Shown: positions 31,863 to 40,182, counted from the stretch's first letter. The stretch is 40,215 nucleotides of DNA from Spirochaetales bacterium Spiro_03 (GCA_001603105.1 LVBE01000119.1:1-40215); one strand, 5' to 3'. A program made the numbers and translations. The notes: generated by a model from the letters alone, not told the origin.

Positions 31863-33137
31863 TTACACCAACCCTTCCAATGCGTTCAATGCACGTTCAA
31901 AGAGACCCAACTCATAGTAGAGATCCAAGATGGTGTAGCGGTTACGTATCATCTGAGCGCCGCGCACCGCCCGCTTCAGTCCATTCAAATCCGACCCAAT
32001 CTCCATTGGAGTCGTGGGAGCGCCGACAAGGCGTAGCGCCTTCCGAAGCTCCTCAAAGGGTGGCAATTGCTCTCCTATACGCTCCTTGAGCGTAGGAAGG
32101 AGCCCTGCCAATAGACGCCTACGCTCCATAAGCGCCTCACCCTCCAAGAACTTCTGTCGAGCGATACGCAGTGTCTGTTCTATGATACGTACATCGTCAA
32201 AGAGCGAGCGGATATCCGCTTCCCGCTCGCTCCAAAGCTGCTCAGGCTGCCCATAGCACTCACTCACATCGAGTCGCAATAGATCCTCATAGAGCAAGAC
32301 GATGGCCATGGTGCCAACTGAAACCTTGAAGCCATGGCTAGGCTCCTCTCCATCCAGGGCAAGGCCCTCCATCTCCCAGACGTGGCTGATCAGATGCTCG
32401 GCTCCGCTGGCAGGGCGACTGTCCTCGGTGATCTGCATCGCAAAGCCGCTTGCGGCGAGGGCCTCGAAGAGGTTAGCGATGGCCCGACCATCGCCCTGGG
32501 CGATCTCTTTGGATTGGCTGTAGACACGGCGCAAGGGCATCTGCACCATTTCCCACACATCGCGGCGTATGGGGTGAAGGCCCATCAGGTCGGCCAGAAT
32601 CCAATCCATCCCTGCAGTGAACTTGGCCATGCAGTCGGCAAAGCCTGAGCCAATCATCATCACAGGCGCCTCTTTGAGGATATCCGTATCACCTAATACC
32701 ACTACCGGTGCAGAACAGGCCATCGTTTGCTTGAAACCTTCAAAGTTGATGGCTGCCCCAAATGAGGTATACCCATCCATCGAGGGGGCGGTAGCGACGA
32801 CCATGTATGGTCGCTTCAATTCAAAGCTGGCTCGCTTGGTCACATCGTTGAGCGTGCCAGATCCGAGGACCACGGCAATTGAATCGTCCAATTCCAGGTT
32901 CATGCGGATCTTGCGGATAGTGTGTTCATTGGCATAGGGACGAGGATGGGCATCAAAGACGAGGTGGCGCACCTCAAGGCCGGCCTTTTCCAAGGAGCGA
33001 ATGGTATCAAAGCCTGCCACTCTCATCGTATTGCCATCGGCAACCAACAGGGCCGAGGCATTGCCAAATGCCTCGACAAAGAGCTTTCCGGCCTTTTGGA
33101 CAGCCCCGGCTTCTATGAGTGAGATCTTGGTATCCAT
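31863..33137 (-). CDS. sn-glycerol-1-phosphate dehydrogenase family protein (EgsA/AraM)
   Basis: This 424-residue enzyme belongs to the iron-containing alcohol dehydrogenase-like superfamily, EgsA/AraM branch, which reduces dihydroxyacetone phosphate to sn-glycerol 1-phosphate in archaea and some bacteria. Visible features are the NAD(P) segment VLGSGTLNDVTKRASFELKRPYMVVATAPSMDGYTS (about residues 90-125). Metal ligands are expected at the Asp in GSGFADCMAKFTAGMDW, His in SGAEHLISHVWEM and His in EPSHGFKVSVGT. The C-terminal helical region is complete. A clear promoter lies upstream, but no strong Shine-Dalgarno is seen. The product could feed an unusual polar lipid or cell-wall glycerophosphate; nothing adjacent settles this. 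Confidence 0.88.
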   Translation of the reverse strand: MDTKISLIEAGAVQKAGKLFVEAFGNASALLVADGNTMRVAGFDTIRSLEKAGLEVRHLVFDAHPRPYANEHTIRKIRMNLELDDSIAVVLGSGTLNDVTKRASFELKRPYMVVATAPSMDGYTSFGAAINFEGFKQTMACSAPVVVLGDTDILKEAPVMMIGSGFADCMAKFTAGMDWILADLMGLHPIRRDVWEMVQMPLRRVYSQSKEIAQGDGRAIANLFEALAASGFAMQITEDSRPASGAEHLISHVWEMEGLALDGEEPSHGFKVSVGTMAIVLLYEDLLRLDVSECYGQPEQLWSEREADIRSLFDDVRIIEQTLRIARQKFLEGEALMERRRLLAGLLPTLKERIGEQLPPFEELRKALRLVGAPTTPMEIGSDLNGLKRAVRGAQMIRNRYTILDLYYELGLFERALNALEGLV

Positions 33138-33171
33138 GAGCAGAGGGTATCACAAGGAAGAACGGCACGAA

Positions 33172-33200
33172 AGTATAGGGATCTCCAATTACGCACTCAA
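33172..33200 (-). promoter_or_regulatory. Promoter of the EgsA/AraM-like gene
   Basis: On the minus strand TTGAGT (33200-33195) and TATACT (33177-33172) are 17 bp apart. The predicted leader is about 28 nt and has no obvious ribosome-binding site before the ATG at 33137. Confidence 0.6.
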
Positions 33201-33303
33201 CGCTCACGTTTCCTACAGGATGAGAGACCAATCGTCATCTGACGTGGTTTGACAGACAGGTACGCCACTTGTCCTTCACAATCCACTGCGATAGAGTTGC
33301 CTC

Positions 33304-33948
33304 ATGAGCAAACGAACCTTCTCCATCCTCGGTGACTCGATCTCGACCTTCAGTGGCTACAACCCCGAGGGAAATGAGATCTTCTATCCCCGTGAAGGCT
33401 ATGACGTCACACTCGTCGACCATACCTGGTGGGCGATTCTTGCCAAGCGGATGGGCTTGAACCTGGTGGTCAACGAGGCGTACTCCGGCTCTCGCATCAG
33501 CCGCACCGGCATACGCCCGCTCTCATCGTGCTTTATCGACGAGAAGCGGCAGCGCCACCTCGGCGGCGATCTCATCATCGTCTTCGGTGGTACCAACGAC
33601 TGGGGGCAGGCAGACCAGCCCACGACCTTGGAGATCTTTCGTAGCGCCTACCGCGACCTGGTAGAGGCGATGACAAGAGCGCACAGCACTAGCACGCTCT
33701 TCTTCTGCACCCCGCTACAGCGCACCGAACGATCGCTTACCACCGCGAACATCAACGGATGGACCCAATTGGATTTGGCAGAGGCGATTCGACAGGTCGT
33801 GGCCGACTACCCTGAGGCCCACCTCATCGACCTCGCCTCCTACCCCATCAGGGCACAAGACGGACTGTTGGTCGATGGCGTACACCCCGGGCGTAAAGGA
33901 ATGGAGATCGTGGCCTCATTGATGCAGGCGGGCATTGAGGGCCGCTAG
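33304..33948 (+). CDS. SGNH/GDSL hydrolase family protein
   Basis: This 214-residue cytoplasmic SGNH hydrolase has its four blocks in place: the nucleophile Ser12 in SILGDSISTFSG (block I), a Gly in NEAYSGSRIS (block II), Asn in VFGGTNDWG (block III), and Asp/His in LLVDGVHPGRKG (block V). No signal peptide is present. Such enzymes are esterases or acetyl-hydrolases acting on lipids, polysaccharides or drugs. It is monocistronic and its 3' end overlaps the convergent HAD gene by 33 bp. A TTGACA-like box lies near 33250 but no good -10 box was found, and the Shine-Dalgarno is poor. Confidence 0.88.
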   Translation: MSKRTFSILGDSISTFSGYNPEGNEIFYPREGYDVTLVDHTWWAILAKRMGLNLVVNEAYSGSRISRTGIRPLSSCFIDEKRQRHLGGDLIIVFGGTNDWGQADQPTTLEIFRSAYRDLVEAMTRAHSTSTLFFCTPLQRTERSLTTANINGWTQLDLAEAIRQVVADYPEAHLIDLASYPIRAQDGLLVDGVHPGRKGMEIVASLMQAGIEGR

Positions 33949-34779
33949 ACGCATCGTAGCCATCTCGGCCTCCAGGCGATTCTGGGGGGCAAGCTTCTCC
34001 AAGATCGTGGTGACCAATACATCAAGGGCACTACCTTGACGGTAGTCGCTTGGGGTGTAGTAGTTGATCCGCCCCTCATTCATCAGTCGCTGGGCGACAG
34101 GCAGCGTTTGGTCGGTATGCACGGCGATCGACGAGCCGCCGCTCTCCTTGACCAGCTTCATCGTCGGCACATCAGTCAGCCCGTCGCCGATGTAGATCAT
34201 GTTTCGAAACGGGACCGGGCGGTCTGCCTCAGCGGTGTAGGCGTTCAGCATCTCGTCCTCGCTCACTGACAGCACTCCCTTGTTGATCCGAAAGAGAAAC
34301 TGGGTCTTGGCGGTGTAGTTGACGGCAAGCTTTGGCCACACAGCCACCCCGTTCTCATCATAGAGGTACTCACAGGCGTAGATACGCTCAAAGAAATGCC
34401 CGATCGGAGAGCCTTCAATGATCTCGGCAAGACCGCTGGAGATGATGAAGTGTTGAACGGCGAGGCCCAAGGCTCGCCCTCGCTCGCTGATGCGCTCAAA
34501 CCACGTCTCGACACCCGGGTAGAACTCCAATGCAGAACCCAGGGCCACAAAGTCACTGCGCCTGATCGGCTTGCGTTGGCGCCTGGACTCGTCGAGCATC
34601 AGCTTCATGTAGGCGAGGATCCGATCCATCTGCTGAGAACGGGCCAGCTCGTTGGCCTGCTTCCAGAACTGGTCGGCACTGAGGCCGAGCTCAGGGATGA
34701 ACGTATACTCCTGCATGTCACGGGTGGTGAGCGTCTTGTCAAAGTCGTACAGAAGGGCGACGGTCGCAACAGTACTCAT
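33916..34779 (-). CDS. HAD-superfamily phosphatase (phosphoserine phosphatase-like)
   Basis: From the ATG at 34779 this is a 287-residue haloacid dehalogenase-fold phosphatase. Motif I is LLYDFDKTLTT, with nucleophile Asp12 and acid Asp14. Motif II is the Ser in HFIISSGLAE, motif III a Lys in PKLAVNYTAKTQFLF, and motif IV GDGLTDVPTMKLV. A helical cap lies between motifs I and II (about residues 20-100). The longer frame to 34848 reaches into the marR operator and is unlikely; an in-frame ATG at 34800 is a second option. None has a clear ribosome-binding site. It is divergent from marR and probably shares its control region. Confidence 0.85.
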   Translation of the reverse strand: MSTVATVALLYDFDKTLTTRDMQEYTFIPELGLSADQFWKQANELARSQQMDRILAYMKLMLDESRRQRKPIRRSDFVALGSALEFYPGVETWFERISERGRALGLAVQHFIISSGLAEIIEGSPIGHFFERIYACEYLYDENGVAVWPKLAVNYTAKTQFLFRINKGVLSVSEDEMLNAYTAEADRPVPFRNMIYIGDGLTDVPTMKLVKESGGSSIAVHTDQTLPVAQRLMNEGRINYYTPSDYRQGSALDVLVTTILEKLAPQNRLEAEMATMRLAALNARLHQ

Positions 34780-34819
34780 AGTGGACCAAGTATAGCACAT
34801 CGACGCAGGAGCGGAAGAA

Positions 34820-34865
34820 ATAGTGTATCCAAATAGTTGACGTGTCAACTAAATATCACTACAGT
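34820..34865. promoter_or_regulatory. Divergent marR / HAD promoters around a perfect palindrome
   Basis: Plus strand: TTGACG (34837-34842), 17 bp, TACAGT (34860-34865). Minus strand: TTGACA (34848-34843), 17 bp, CACTAT (34825-34820). An 18-bp inverted repeat TAGTTGAC-GT-GTCAACTA (34834-34851) covers both -35 boxes. Its size and symmetry fit a MarR-type operator, so the MarR protein probably represses both directions. The plus-strand start would fall at 34872-34873, at the marR ATG itself. Confidence 0.7.
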
Positions 34866-34872
34866 AGCGCGT

Positions 34873-35286
34873 ATGAACGAAAGCCTTGGACGGTTGGTGG
34901 CGATCCTCCACCGACGCAACATCGCCTACCTCAACACGGCCCTCAAACCTTTTGGCATCACCAGTGCCGAGGTTGGGGTGCTGCGGATGTTGTACCTACA
35001 GGAGGACCGCTCCCAGGAGGAGCTTTCGCTCACCTTGACCATCGACAAAGCCGCCATCGCACGGGCGGTGAAGTCACTGGAGCAGAAAGGGTACGTCAGG
35101 CGCATCAGCGATGAGCGCGACAGGCGGTGCAACCGCCTCTTTCTCACCGCCAAGGCTAAGCGCCTGCAAGACAAGATCGAACCGGTGATCGATCAGTGGA
35201 ATGAGCAGAGCAAGGCTCTGGTCGGAGACAGTGAGTACAAGAGCCTCTGCACTACCTTGACTGTAGTGCTCAGCGGCATGGAGTAG
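34873..35286 (+). CDS. MarR-family transcriptional regulator
   Basis: This 137-residue winged-helix regulator has a dimerisation helix at the N-terminus, then ITSAEVGVLRMLYLQEDRSQEELSLTLTIDKAAIARAVKSLEQKGYVRRISDERDRRCNRLFLTAKA. Here DKAAIARAVKSLEQKG is the recognition helix and RISDERDRRCNRLFLT the wing with the D-x-R-x3 turn. The ATG at 34873 is chosen by family alignment. A longer frame from the TTG at 34837 begins inside the operator. No Shine-Dalgarno precedes the ATG, and the -10 box ends 8 nt before it, so the message is probably leaderless. The MATE exporter gene starts 6 nt after its stop, suggesting that it controls drug or metabolite export. Confidence 0.9.
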   Translation: MNESLGRLVAILHRRNIAYLNTALKPFGITSAEVGVLRMLYLQEDRSQEELSLTLTIDKAAIARAVKSLEQKGYVRRISDERDRRCNRLFLTAKAKRLQDKIEPVIDQWNEQSKALVGDSEYKSLCTTLTVVLSGME

Positions 35287-35292
35287 CAATTG

Positions 35293-36666
35293 ATGAGTGT
35301 ATCAGCACAAGCACAAGCACAGAACCCCCTCGGCACCGAGCCGATCCCCCGCCTCCTATGGCGCTTCAGCCTTCCGGCGATCGTCGGTATGCTGGTCAAC
35401 GCCCTCTACAACGTCGTTGACCGCATCTATATCGGCAACGCCCCCGGCTTGGGTGCCAACGGCATCGCCGGCATCACCATCAGCTTTCCCATCATGATCA
35501 TCCTCTTGGCCATGGGTGTGCTCTACGGCATCGGCGGTGCAACGCTCTTCTCCATCCGCCTCGGCCAAGGCAAGGAGGATGAGGCTGAGACGGTGCTGCA
35601 AAACGCCGTCATCCTGCTCTTCGCCACCGGTATTGTGATCATCGTCGTCGGCATCCTCTTCCTTGAACCACTGCTGAGCGCCTTCGGAGCGAGCGAGCAG
35701 ATCATGCCATTTGCCAAAAGCTACTTGAGCATCATCATCTTTGGGGCGGTCTTTGCCGTCACCAGTATGGGATTGAACCACTTCATCCGCGCCGATGGCA
35801 GCCCCAAGGTGGCGATGCTCTCGATGTTCCTTGGAGCCGGCACCAACATCATCCTCGACCCGATCTTCATCTACGCCCTGGGCTGGGGGATGGAGGGCGC
35901 AGCCCTCGCTACGATCATCAGCCAGTTCTTCTCCTTCATCTGGGTCATCTCATACTTTCTTGGCAAGCGCAGCCGAGTGCGGCTGAAGCTCAAAGGCGCC
36001 AGGCCCAGGTGGTCGGTGATGACCATGATCATGGCTTTAGGCATCCCACCCTTCTCGATGCAGCTGATCAGCAGCCTCCTCAATGTCATCCTCAACAAGA
36101 CCCTCATGGCCCACGGTGGGGATCTGGGCATCAGCGCGATGGGGATCGTCAACAGCCTACAGACGCTGTTGCTGATGCCGGTCATCGGTATCAACCAAGG
36201 AGTGCAGCCGCTGGTGAGCTTCAACTTTGGGGCGAAGAAGTATGACCGGGTGCGCCAAGCCGCCCGGCTCGGCATCATCTTCGCTACCCTGGTCGTGTTG
36301 GTAGGCTGGATCGCAACCCGCCTCTGGCCACAGGCGATGGTCGGTCTCTTCAACCGCGAACCGGATCTTTTGCAGCTCGGCACCTACGCGCTGACCAAGT
36401 GGTTCATGCTCACACCCTTGATCGGTTTTCAGATAATCGCAGGCTCGTTCTTCCAGGCAATCGGGCGCAGCAAGACTTCGCTGCTGCTGATCCTCAGCCG
36501 CCAAGGCCTCTTTTTGATCCCCGGAATCTTGATCTTCGCGCAGCTGTACGGCCTGAGGGGAATCCTCTGGGCAGCGCCGGTGAGCGACGCGCTCTCCTTC
36601 ATCGTCACCACCACCTTCTTTCTGTGGGGGTACAAGAACCTTGAGCGCATCGCCCCAGAGATCTAG
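35293..36666 (+). CDS. MATE-family multidrug efflux transporter
   Basis: This 457-residue polytopic membrane protein has 12 predicted helices in two MatE repeats. The start is typical: PIPRLLWRFSLPAIVGMLVNALYNVVDRIYIGNAPG (about residues 17-53), with the conserved proline-rich first helix and DRIYIG. NHFIRADGSPKVAMLSMFLGAGTNIILDPIFIYALGWGMEGAALATIISQ (about 160-210) is the family signature. Such proteins export cationic drugs or metabolites by Na+ or H+ antiport. The ATG at 35293 uses GGAG at the end of marR; the TTG directly before it is rejected. It is co-transcribed with marR and overlaps the convergent accA by 4 bp. Confidence 0.93.
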   Translation: MSVSAQAQAQNPLGTEPIPRLLWRFSLPAIVGMLVNALYNVVDRIYIGNAPGLGANGIAGITISFPIMIILLAMGVLYGIGGATLFSIRLGQGKEDEAETVLQNAVILLFATGIVIIVVGILFLEPLLSAFGASEQIMPFAKSYLSIIIFGAVFAVTSMGLNHFIRADGSPKVAMLSMFLGAGTNIILDPIFIYALGWGMEGAALATIISQFFSFIWVISYFLGKRSRVRLKLKGARPRWSVMTMIMALGIPPFSMQLISSLLNVILNKTLMAHGGDLGISAMGIVNSLQTLLLMPVIGINQGVQPLVSFNFGAKKYDRVRQAARLGIIFATLVVLVGWIATRLWPQAMVGLFNREPDLLQLGTYALTKWFMLTPLIGFQIIAGSFFQAIGRSKTSLLLILSRQGLFLIPGILIFAQLYGLRGILWAAPVSDALSFIVTTTFFLWGYKNLERIAPEI

Positions 36667-37559
36667 GAGAGGCTCTCGGTCTTGCCGAAGACACCCAACA
36701 GTGGCTTCCACCACGTCTTGGCGATGCCGCTGACCTCTCCGATACCGCGGATCTTACGGATCCGGTAGCGCACCAGGTGCGTATGCGGCTTGGAGCAGAG
36801 CACAGCCAAGTCGCGCACGATGATTGCCTTGATGCACGCGGCGGTCTCCTCTGCGCTCCCTTCCTCAATGATGTCGTGGATGACCCCAAACTCCCTGAGG
36901 TGGTGGGCGGTCATCTTCATCGCCTCAGCCGCCTCAGCTGCCTTGGATGGATCGCGCAGCAGGATCGAGGCGAAGCCCTCGGGGGTGATGACCGAGTAGA
37001 CGGCATGCTCCAGCATATAGAGCTTGTCCCCCACCCCGATACCCAGCGCCCCACCTGAGCCGCCTTCGCCGATGATGAAGACGAGGATCGGGGTCTTGAG
37101 GGTCGAGAACGCCTTCAGGTTCTGGGCGATCGCCTCCCCGATGCCCCGCTCCTCGCTACCGAGGCCCGGATAGGCTCCGGGGGTGTCAATGAAGCACACG
37201 ATCGGGCGGCCGAACTTCTCTGCCTGTCGGGCCAGGCGCAGTGCCTTACGGTACCCCTCGGGGTTGCTCATCCCGTAGTTGTAACGCACGTTCTCGCGCA
37301 GGTTCGCTCCTTTGCGGTTGCCGATGAAGGTCACTGCCTGCCCATCGACGAGGCCGATGCCGCCGACCATCGCCGGATCATCGCCATAAAAGCGGTCCCC
37401 ATGCAGTTCCATGAAACTATCGCAGATCAAGTTGATGAAGGTCATCGCCCCAGGTCGACCGAGGCGTCGGCTCAGCTGTACGCTCTCCCACGAGGAGAGC
37501 TGGGTGTGCTCCACCATTTTATCAACTGCATCCTTGAAGCGTGGACTCTCATCCAACAT
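36663..37559 (-). CDS. accA: Acetyl-CoA carboxylase carboxyltransferase subunit alpha
   Basis: This 298-residue alpha subunit of the acetyl-CoA carboxyltransferase takes the carboxyl group from carboxybiotin to make malonyl-CoA for fatty acid synthesis. The N-terminal part has SWESVQLSRRLGRPGAMTFI and FMELHGDRFYGDDPAMVGGI. The crotonase-like core includes GNRKG, PEGYRKALRLARQAEKFGRPIVCFIDTPGAYPG (about residues 95-127), RGIGEAIAQNL and EGGSGGALGIGVGD. Length is close to the usual 310-320. The ATG at 37559 lies 11 bp inside accD, with GGGAGG upstream. It is the last gene of the acc operon and converges on the MATE gene with no visible terminator between them. Confidence 0.96.
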   Translation of the reverse strand: MLDESPRFKDAVDKMVEHTQLSSWESVQLSRRLGRPGAMTFINLICDSFMELHGDRFYGDDPAMVGGIGLVDGQAVTFIGNRKGANLRENVRYNYGMSNPEGYRKALRLARQAEKFGRPIVCFIDTPGAYPGLGSEERGIGEAIAQNLKAFSTLKTPILVFIIGEGGSGGALGIGVGDKLYMLEHAVYSVITPEGFASILLRDPSKAAEAAEAMKMTAHHLREFGVIHDIIEEGSAEETAACIKAIIVRDLAVLCSKPHTHLVRYRIRKIRGIGEVSGIAKTWWKPLLGVFGKTESLS

Positions 37560-38322
37560 GGCTCACCTCCCGTCCTTTGTGGGTCTTGATCAAGAAGGAG
37601 AGGGTCTTCTTCAGATGCTTACGCTCGACGATTGCATCGACGAACCCGCGCTCCAATTGAAACTCTGCGCGCTGAAACCCCTGTGGCAGCTGCTCTCCGA
37701 TCGTCCCCTCGATGACCCGGGGTCCGGCAAAGCCGATGACTGCCCCAGGTTCGGCGAGGATCACATCGCCGAGCATCGCAAAGGAGGCAGTCACCCCACC
37801 GGTGGTCGGGTTGGTCAACACAATGAAGAGCGGCGTCCGTGTTTCCTCCAGCAACGCAGCGGCGCTTGCCGTCTTGGCCATCTGCATGAGGCTGAAGATC
37901 CCTTCCTGCATCCGCGCCCCGCCGCTTGCTGTGAACAAGATCACCGCACAGTGGTTCAACGCCCCCTCTAAAATCGCCTGGGTGATCTTCTCACCGACGA
38001 CCGACCCCATCGAGCCGCCCATGAATGAGAAGGCCATGACAGCGACGATCGCCGCCTCGCCTTCGATGGTGCAGCTGCCGATCGTCACCGCATCGGTGAG
38101 CGCCGACTTCTTTTGGCTCTCCTTCAACTTCTCCTCATAGCCGGCGAGGCTGATCGGGTTCACCGACTGCATCGAGCCCTCCATCTCCACGAAGGAGCCT
38201 TCATCGGCGATGAGGGCGATTCGCTGTTCAGGGCTGAGGGGAAAGTAGTGCCCACATGAGGGGCAGATTCTCAGCTCATCCACTGTGACGGTATGTCCGC
38301 ACACACTGCATAGTTCAGCCAT
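37549..38322 (-). CDS. accD: Acetyl-CoA carboxylase carboxyltransferase subunit beta
   Basis: This 257-residue beta subunit forms an alpha2-beta2 carboxyltransferase with AccA. The N-terminal zinc ribbon is complete: Cys5, Cys8, Cys20, Cys23. The crotonase-like domain includes ALTDAVTIGSCTIEG, AFSFMGGSMGSVVGEKITQAI (about residues 99-119), TASGGARMQEGIFSLMQMAKTA and LTNPTTGGVTASFAMLGDVILAEPGAVIGFAG. It is somewhat shorter than E. coli AccD (304) because the C-terminal tail is short. The start at 38322 has AAGGAA upstream and places the zinc ribbon at the N-terminus; a longer frame from 38382 would overlap accC by 68 bp. From 38322 the overlap is 8 bp. Confidence 0.95.
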   Translation of the reverse strand: MAELCSVCGHTVTVDELRICPSCGHYFPLSPEQRIALIADEGSFVEMEGSMQSVNPISLAGYEEKLKESQKKSALTDAVTIGSCTIEGEAAIVAVMAFSFMGGSMGSVVGEKITQAILEGALNHCAVILFTASGGARMQEGIFSLMQMAKTASAAALLEETRTPLFIVLTNPTTGGVTASFAMLGDVILAEPGAVIGFAGPRVIEGTIGEQLPQGFQRAEFQLERGFVDAIVERKHLKKTLSFLIKTHKGREVSHVG

Positions 38323-39646
38323 GGCGTTTCCTTGTTGCAATGACCTCTTCGTAGAGGTTCGTAGTGACTTTGCCGCTGACAAAGCGCTTGCTCTTGAGGA
38401 TCAGGCGCTGCTCGTCGAGGTTCGTGGCAATGCCTTCGATGAGCACCTCATCGAGGGCCCGCTCCATGATGGTGAGTGCATCTCGACGCTCTGGTGCCCA
38501 GACGATGATCTTCGCCAACAAGCTATCGTAATAGGGAGAGATGACCGAACCGGCCTCCAGGTATGTATCGATGCGCACGTGCGGCCCACTTGGCAGCCGT
38601 AGGAAAGTGATCGTCCCTGCCCCCAGCGCGTTGAGGCGACACTCCAGCGCGTACCCGTTGAGGCGGATCTGCTCTTGAATGAAGGGCAGCCGGCGGCCTT
38701 GGGCAATCTCGATCTGGGTACGGACCAGGTCGACACAGCTGACCATCTCACTGACAGGGTGCTCGACCTGTAGGCGCGCGTTCACCTCCATAAAGTAATA
38801 CGACGAGCCATCGACGAGGAACTCCACCGTGCCGGCTCCCCGGTAGTGTAGGGCCTTGAAGAGCGCGACCGAGGAGCTACCCATCGCCGCTCGCATCGCT
38901 GGATCGAGGGCAAAGGCAGGAGACTCCTCAAAGAGTTTTTGGTGGTTCTTCTGCACCGAGCAGTCACGCTCGCCGAGGTGGACCACCCCGCCCTGCCCAT
39001 CGCCGATGACCTGCACCTCGACGTGCCGAGGATTTTGGATGTATCGCTCCATATGGAGGGCCGAGTCGCCAAAAAAGAGGCCAGCCTCCTTGCGCGCAAG
39101 GGCGAAGGCGCTCGCCATCTCCTCCTCTCTATGCACGATCCGCATCCCCCTCCCACCTCCTCCGGCCGATGCCTTGAGGATGATGGGGTAGCCCAGTCTC
39201 TGGGCGGTCAGGCGCGCATCGTCGAGGTCGGCCAGCGCCTCTTGGCCACCGGGGGTGATGGGAACGCCAGCTTCTTGGGCGACTTTGCGCGCAGCGACCT
39301 TATTGCCCAACAAGGCGATGGTCTGGCTCTTCGGTCCGATGAAGATCAGGCCGGCATCCTCCACCATCTTGGCAAAGTTTGCGCTCTCACTGAGAAAGCC
39401 GATGCCTGGGTGGATCGCATCACAGTGGGTCAGACACGCTGCCATGATGATGTTCTCTGCCTTCAGGTAGCTCTGGTCGGTAGGGGCAGAGCCGATGCAC
39501 ACCGCCTCATCGGCGAGCTCGACGGCCAGCGTGTCGCGATCGACGCTGGAGTGGGCCACTACGCTCTTGATCCCAAGATCCTTGCAGGCGCGAACGATGC
39601 GCAAGGCGATCTCTCCGCGATTGGCAACGAGGATCTTCCGGATCAT
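38315..39646 (-). CDS. accC: Biotin carboxylase subunit of acetyl-CoA carboxylase
   Basis: This 443-residue ATP-grasp enzyme carboxylates the biotin of AccB using bicarbonate. The N-terminal domain reads KILVANRGEIALRIVRACKDLGI (residues 4-26). The ATP-binding lid is ILKASAGGGGRGMRIVHREEE (about 157-177), followed by HVEVQVIGDGQGGVVHLGERDCSVQKNHQKLFEESP. The catalytic segment FMEVNARLQVEHPVSEMVS (about 286-304) holds the conserved Glu, Asn and Arg. Length is as in E. coli (449). It overlaps accB by 4 bp (ATGA) and accD by 8 bp, so the operon is tightly coupled. Confidence 0.97.
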   Translation of the reverse strand: MIRKILVANRGEIALRIVRACKDLGIKSVVAHSSVDRDTLAVELADEAVCIGSAPTDQSYLKAENIIMAACLTHCDAIHPGIGFLSESANFAKMVEDAGLIFIGPKSQTIALLGNKVAARKVAQEAGVPITPGGQEALADLDDARLTAQRLGYPIILKASAGGGGRGMRIVHREEEMASAFALARKEAGLFFGDSALHMERYIQNPRHVEVQVIGDGQGGVVHLGERDCSVQKNHQKLFEESPAFALDPAMRAAMGSSSVALFKALHYRGAGTVEFLVDGSSYYFMEVNARLQVEHPVSEMVSCVDLVRTQIEIAQGRRLPFIQEQIRLNGYALECRLNALGAGTITFLRLPSGPHVRIDTYLEAGSVISPYYDSLLAKIIVWAPERRDALTIMERALDEVLIEGIATNLDEQRLILKSKRFVSGKVTTNLYEEVIATRKRHG

Positions 39647-40071
39647 AGGCGCTTGACCTCAAAGAGCGGAGAGCCGAACTCGACCATCGTCTCAGGTTTG
39701 GCCAGGATCTTGACGATCTGGCAGCTGTACTCCGCCTCAAGTTGGTTCATCAGCTTCATCGCCTCGATCGTGCACAGCACATCACCACGTTTGACCGTGC
39801 TGCCCACACTGATGTATGGAGGAGCATCAGGGGCAGGGGTGAGGTAGAACGTGCCGACGATCGGGCTGGTGATGATCTCAACATTCGCCTCAGGCTGGGC
39901 TTTTGCAATCGGTTTGGTCTCTGTGGGCAAGGAGGGCGCTTCGCCTGCCCCCTGGCCCTGGCGCTTCATCACCACCGTCAAGTCAGAGGCGGTGAGGCTG
40001 AACTCTGTAAGGCTGCTGTGCTCAAAGAGGGTGAACAGGGTTTCAATGTCAGGGATGTCTGGTGTTCTCAT
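39643..40071 (-). CDS. accB: Biotin carboxyl carrier protein of acetyl-CoA carboxylase
   Basis: This 142-residue carrier protein has an N-terminal docking region (about 1-40), an Ala/Pro-rich linker (41-66) and a biotinyl domain starting IITSPIVGTFYLTPAPDAPPYISVG, which includes the AccB-specific thumb. The biotin attachment site is Lys106 in IEAMKLMNQ. The thumb and the MKLMN context identify true acetyl-CoA carboxylase carrier rather than a decarboxylase biotin domain. GAGGAA stands before the ATG at 40071. It is first of the operon accB-accC-accD-accA and has a near-consensus promoter upstream. Confidence 0.96.
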   Translation of the reverse strand: MRTPDIPDIETLFTLFEHSSLTEFSLTASDLTVVMKRQGQGAGEAPSLPTETKPIAKAQPEANVEIITSPIVGTFYLTPAPDAPPYISVGSTVKRGDVLCTIEAMKLMNQLEAEYSCQIVKILAKPETMVEFGSPLFEVKRL

Positions 40072-40124
40072 CTAGGGTTCCTCGAAGGATCGGGTGAAAC
40101 GGATCGGTCCGTTTGATGAATTTT

Positions 40125-40182
40125 ATAATAACAATGACAGACATATGTGTCAATATTGACAAATATCACTACTTTGTAATAT
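40125..40182. promoter_or_regulatory. accB promoter and divergent promoter sharing a 14-bp palindrome
   Basis: Minus strand: TTGACA (40153-40148), 17 bp, TATTAT (40130-40125), a near-consensus promoter for the acc operon. Plus strand: TTGACA (40156-40161) and TAATAT (40177-40182) with a 15-bp spacer may drive a gene beyond the right edge. The two -35 boxes are back to back and form the perfect palindrome TGTCAATATTGACA (40148-40161), which a repressor could cover to shut off both directions. An ATG occurs at 40185, but too little sequence remains to call a gene. Confidence 0.6.

Noticed and set aside
36663-40071. Idea that the acc genes are the missing carboxyltransferase of the sodium pump
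   Set aside because: The subunits show acetyl-CoA carboxylase hallmarks (AccD zinc ribbon, AccB thumb, complete accBCDA operon) and lie 9 kb from oadB under a different promoter.
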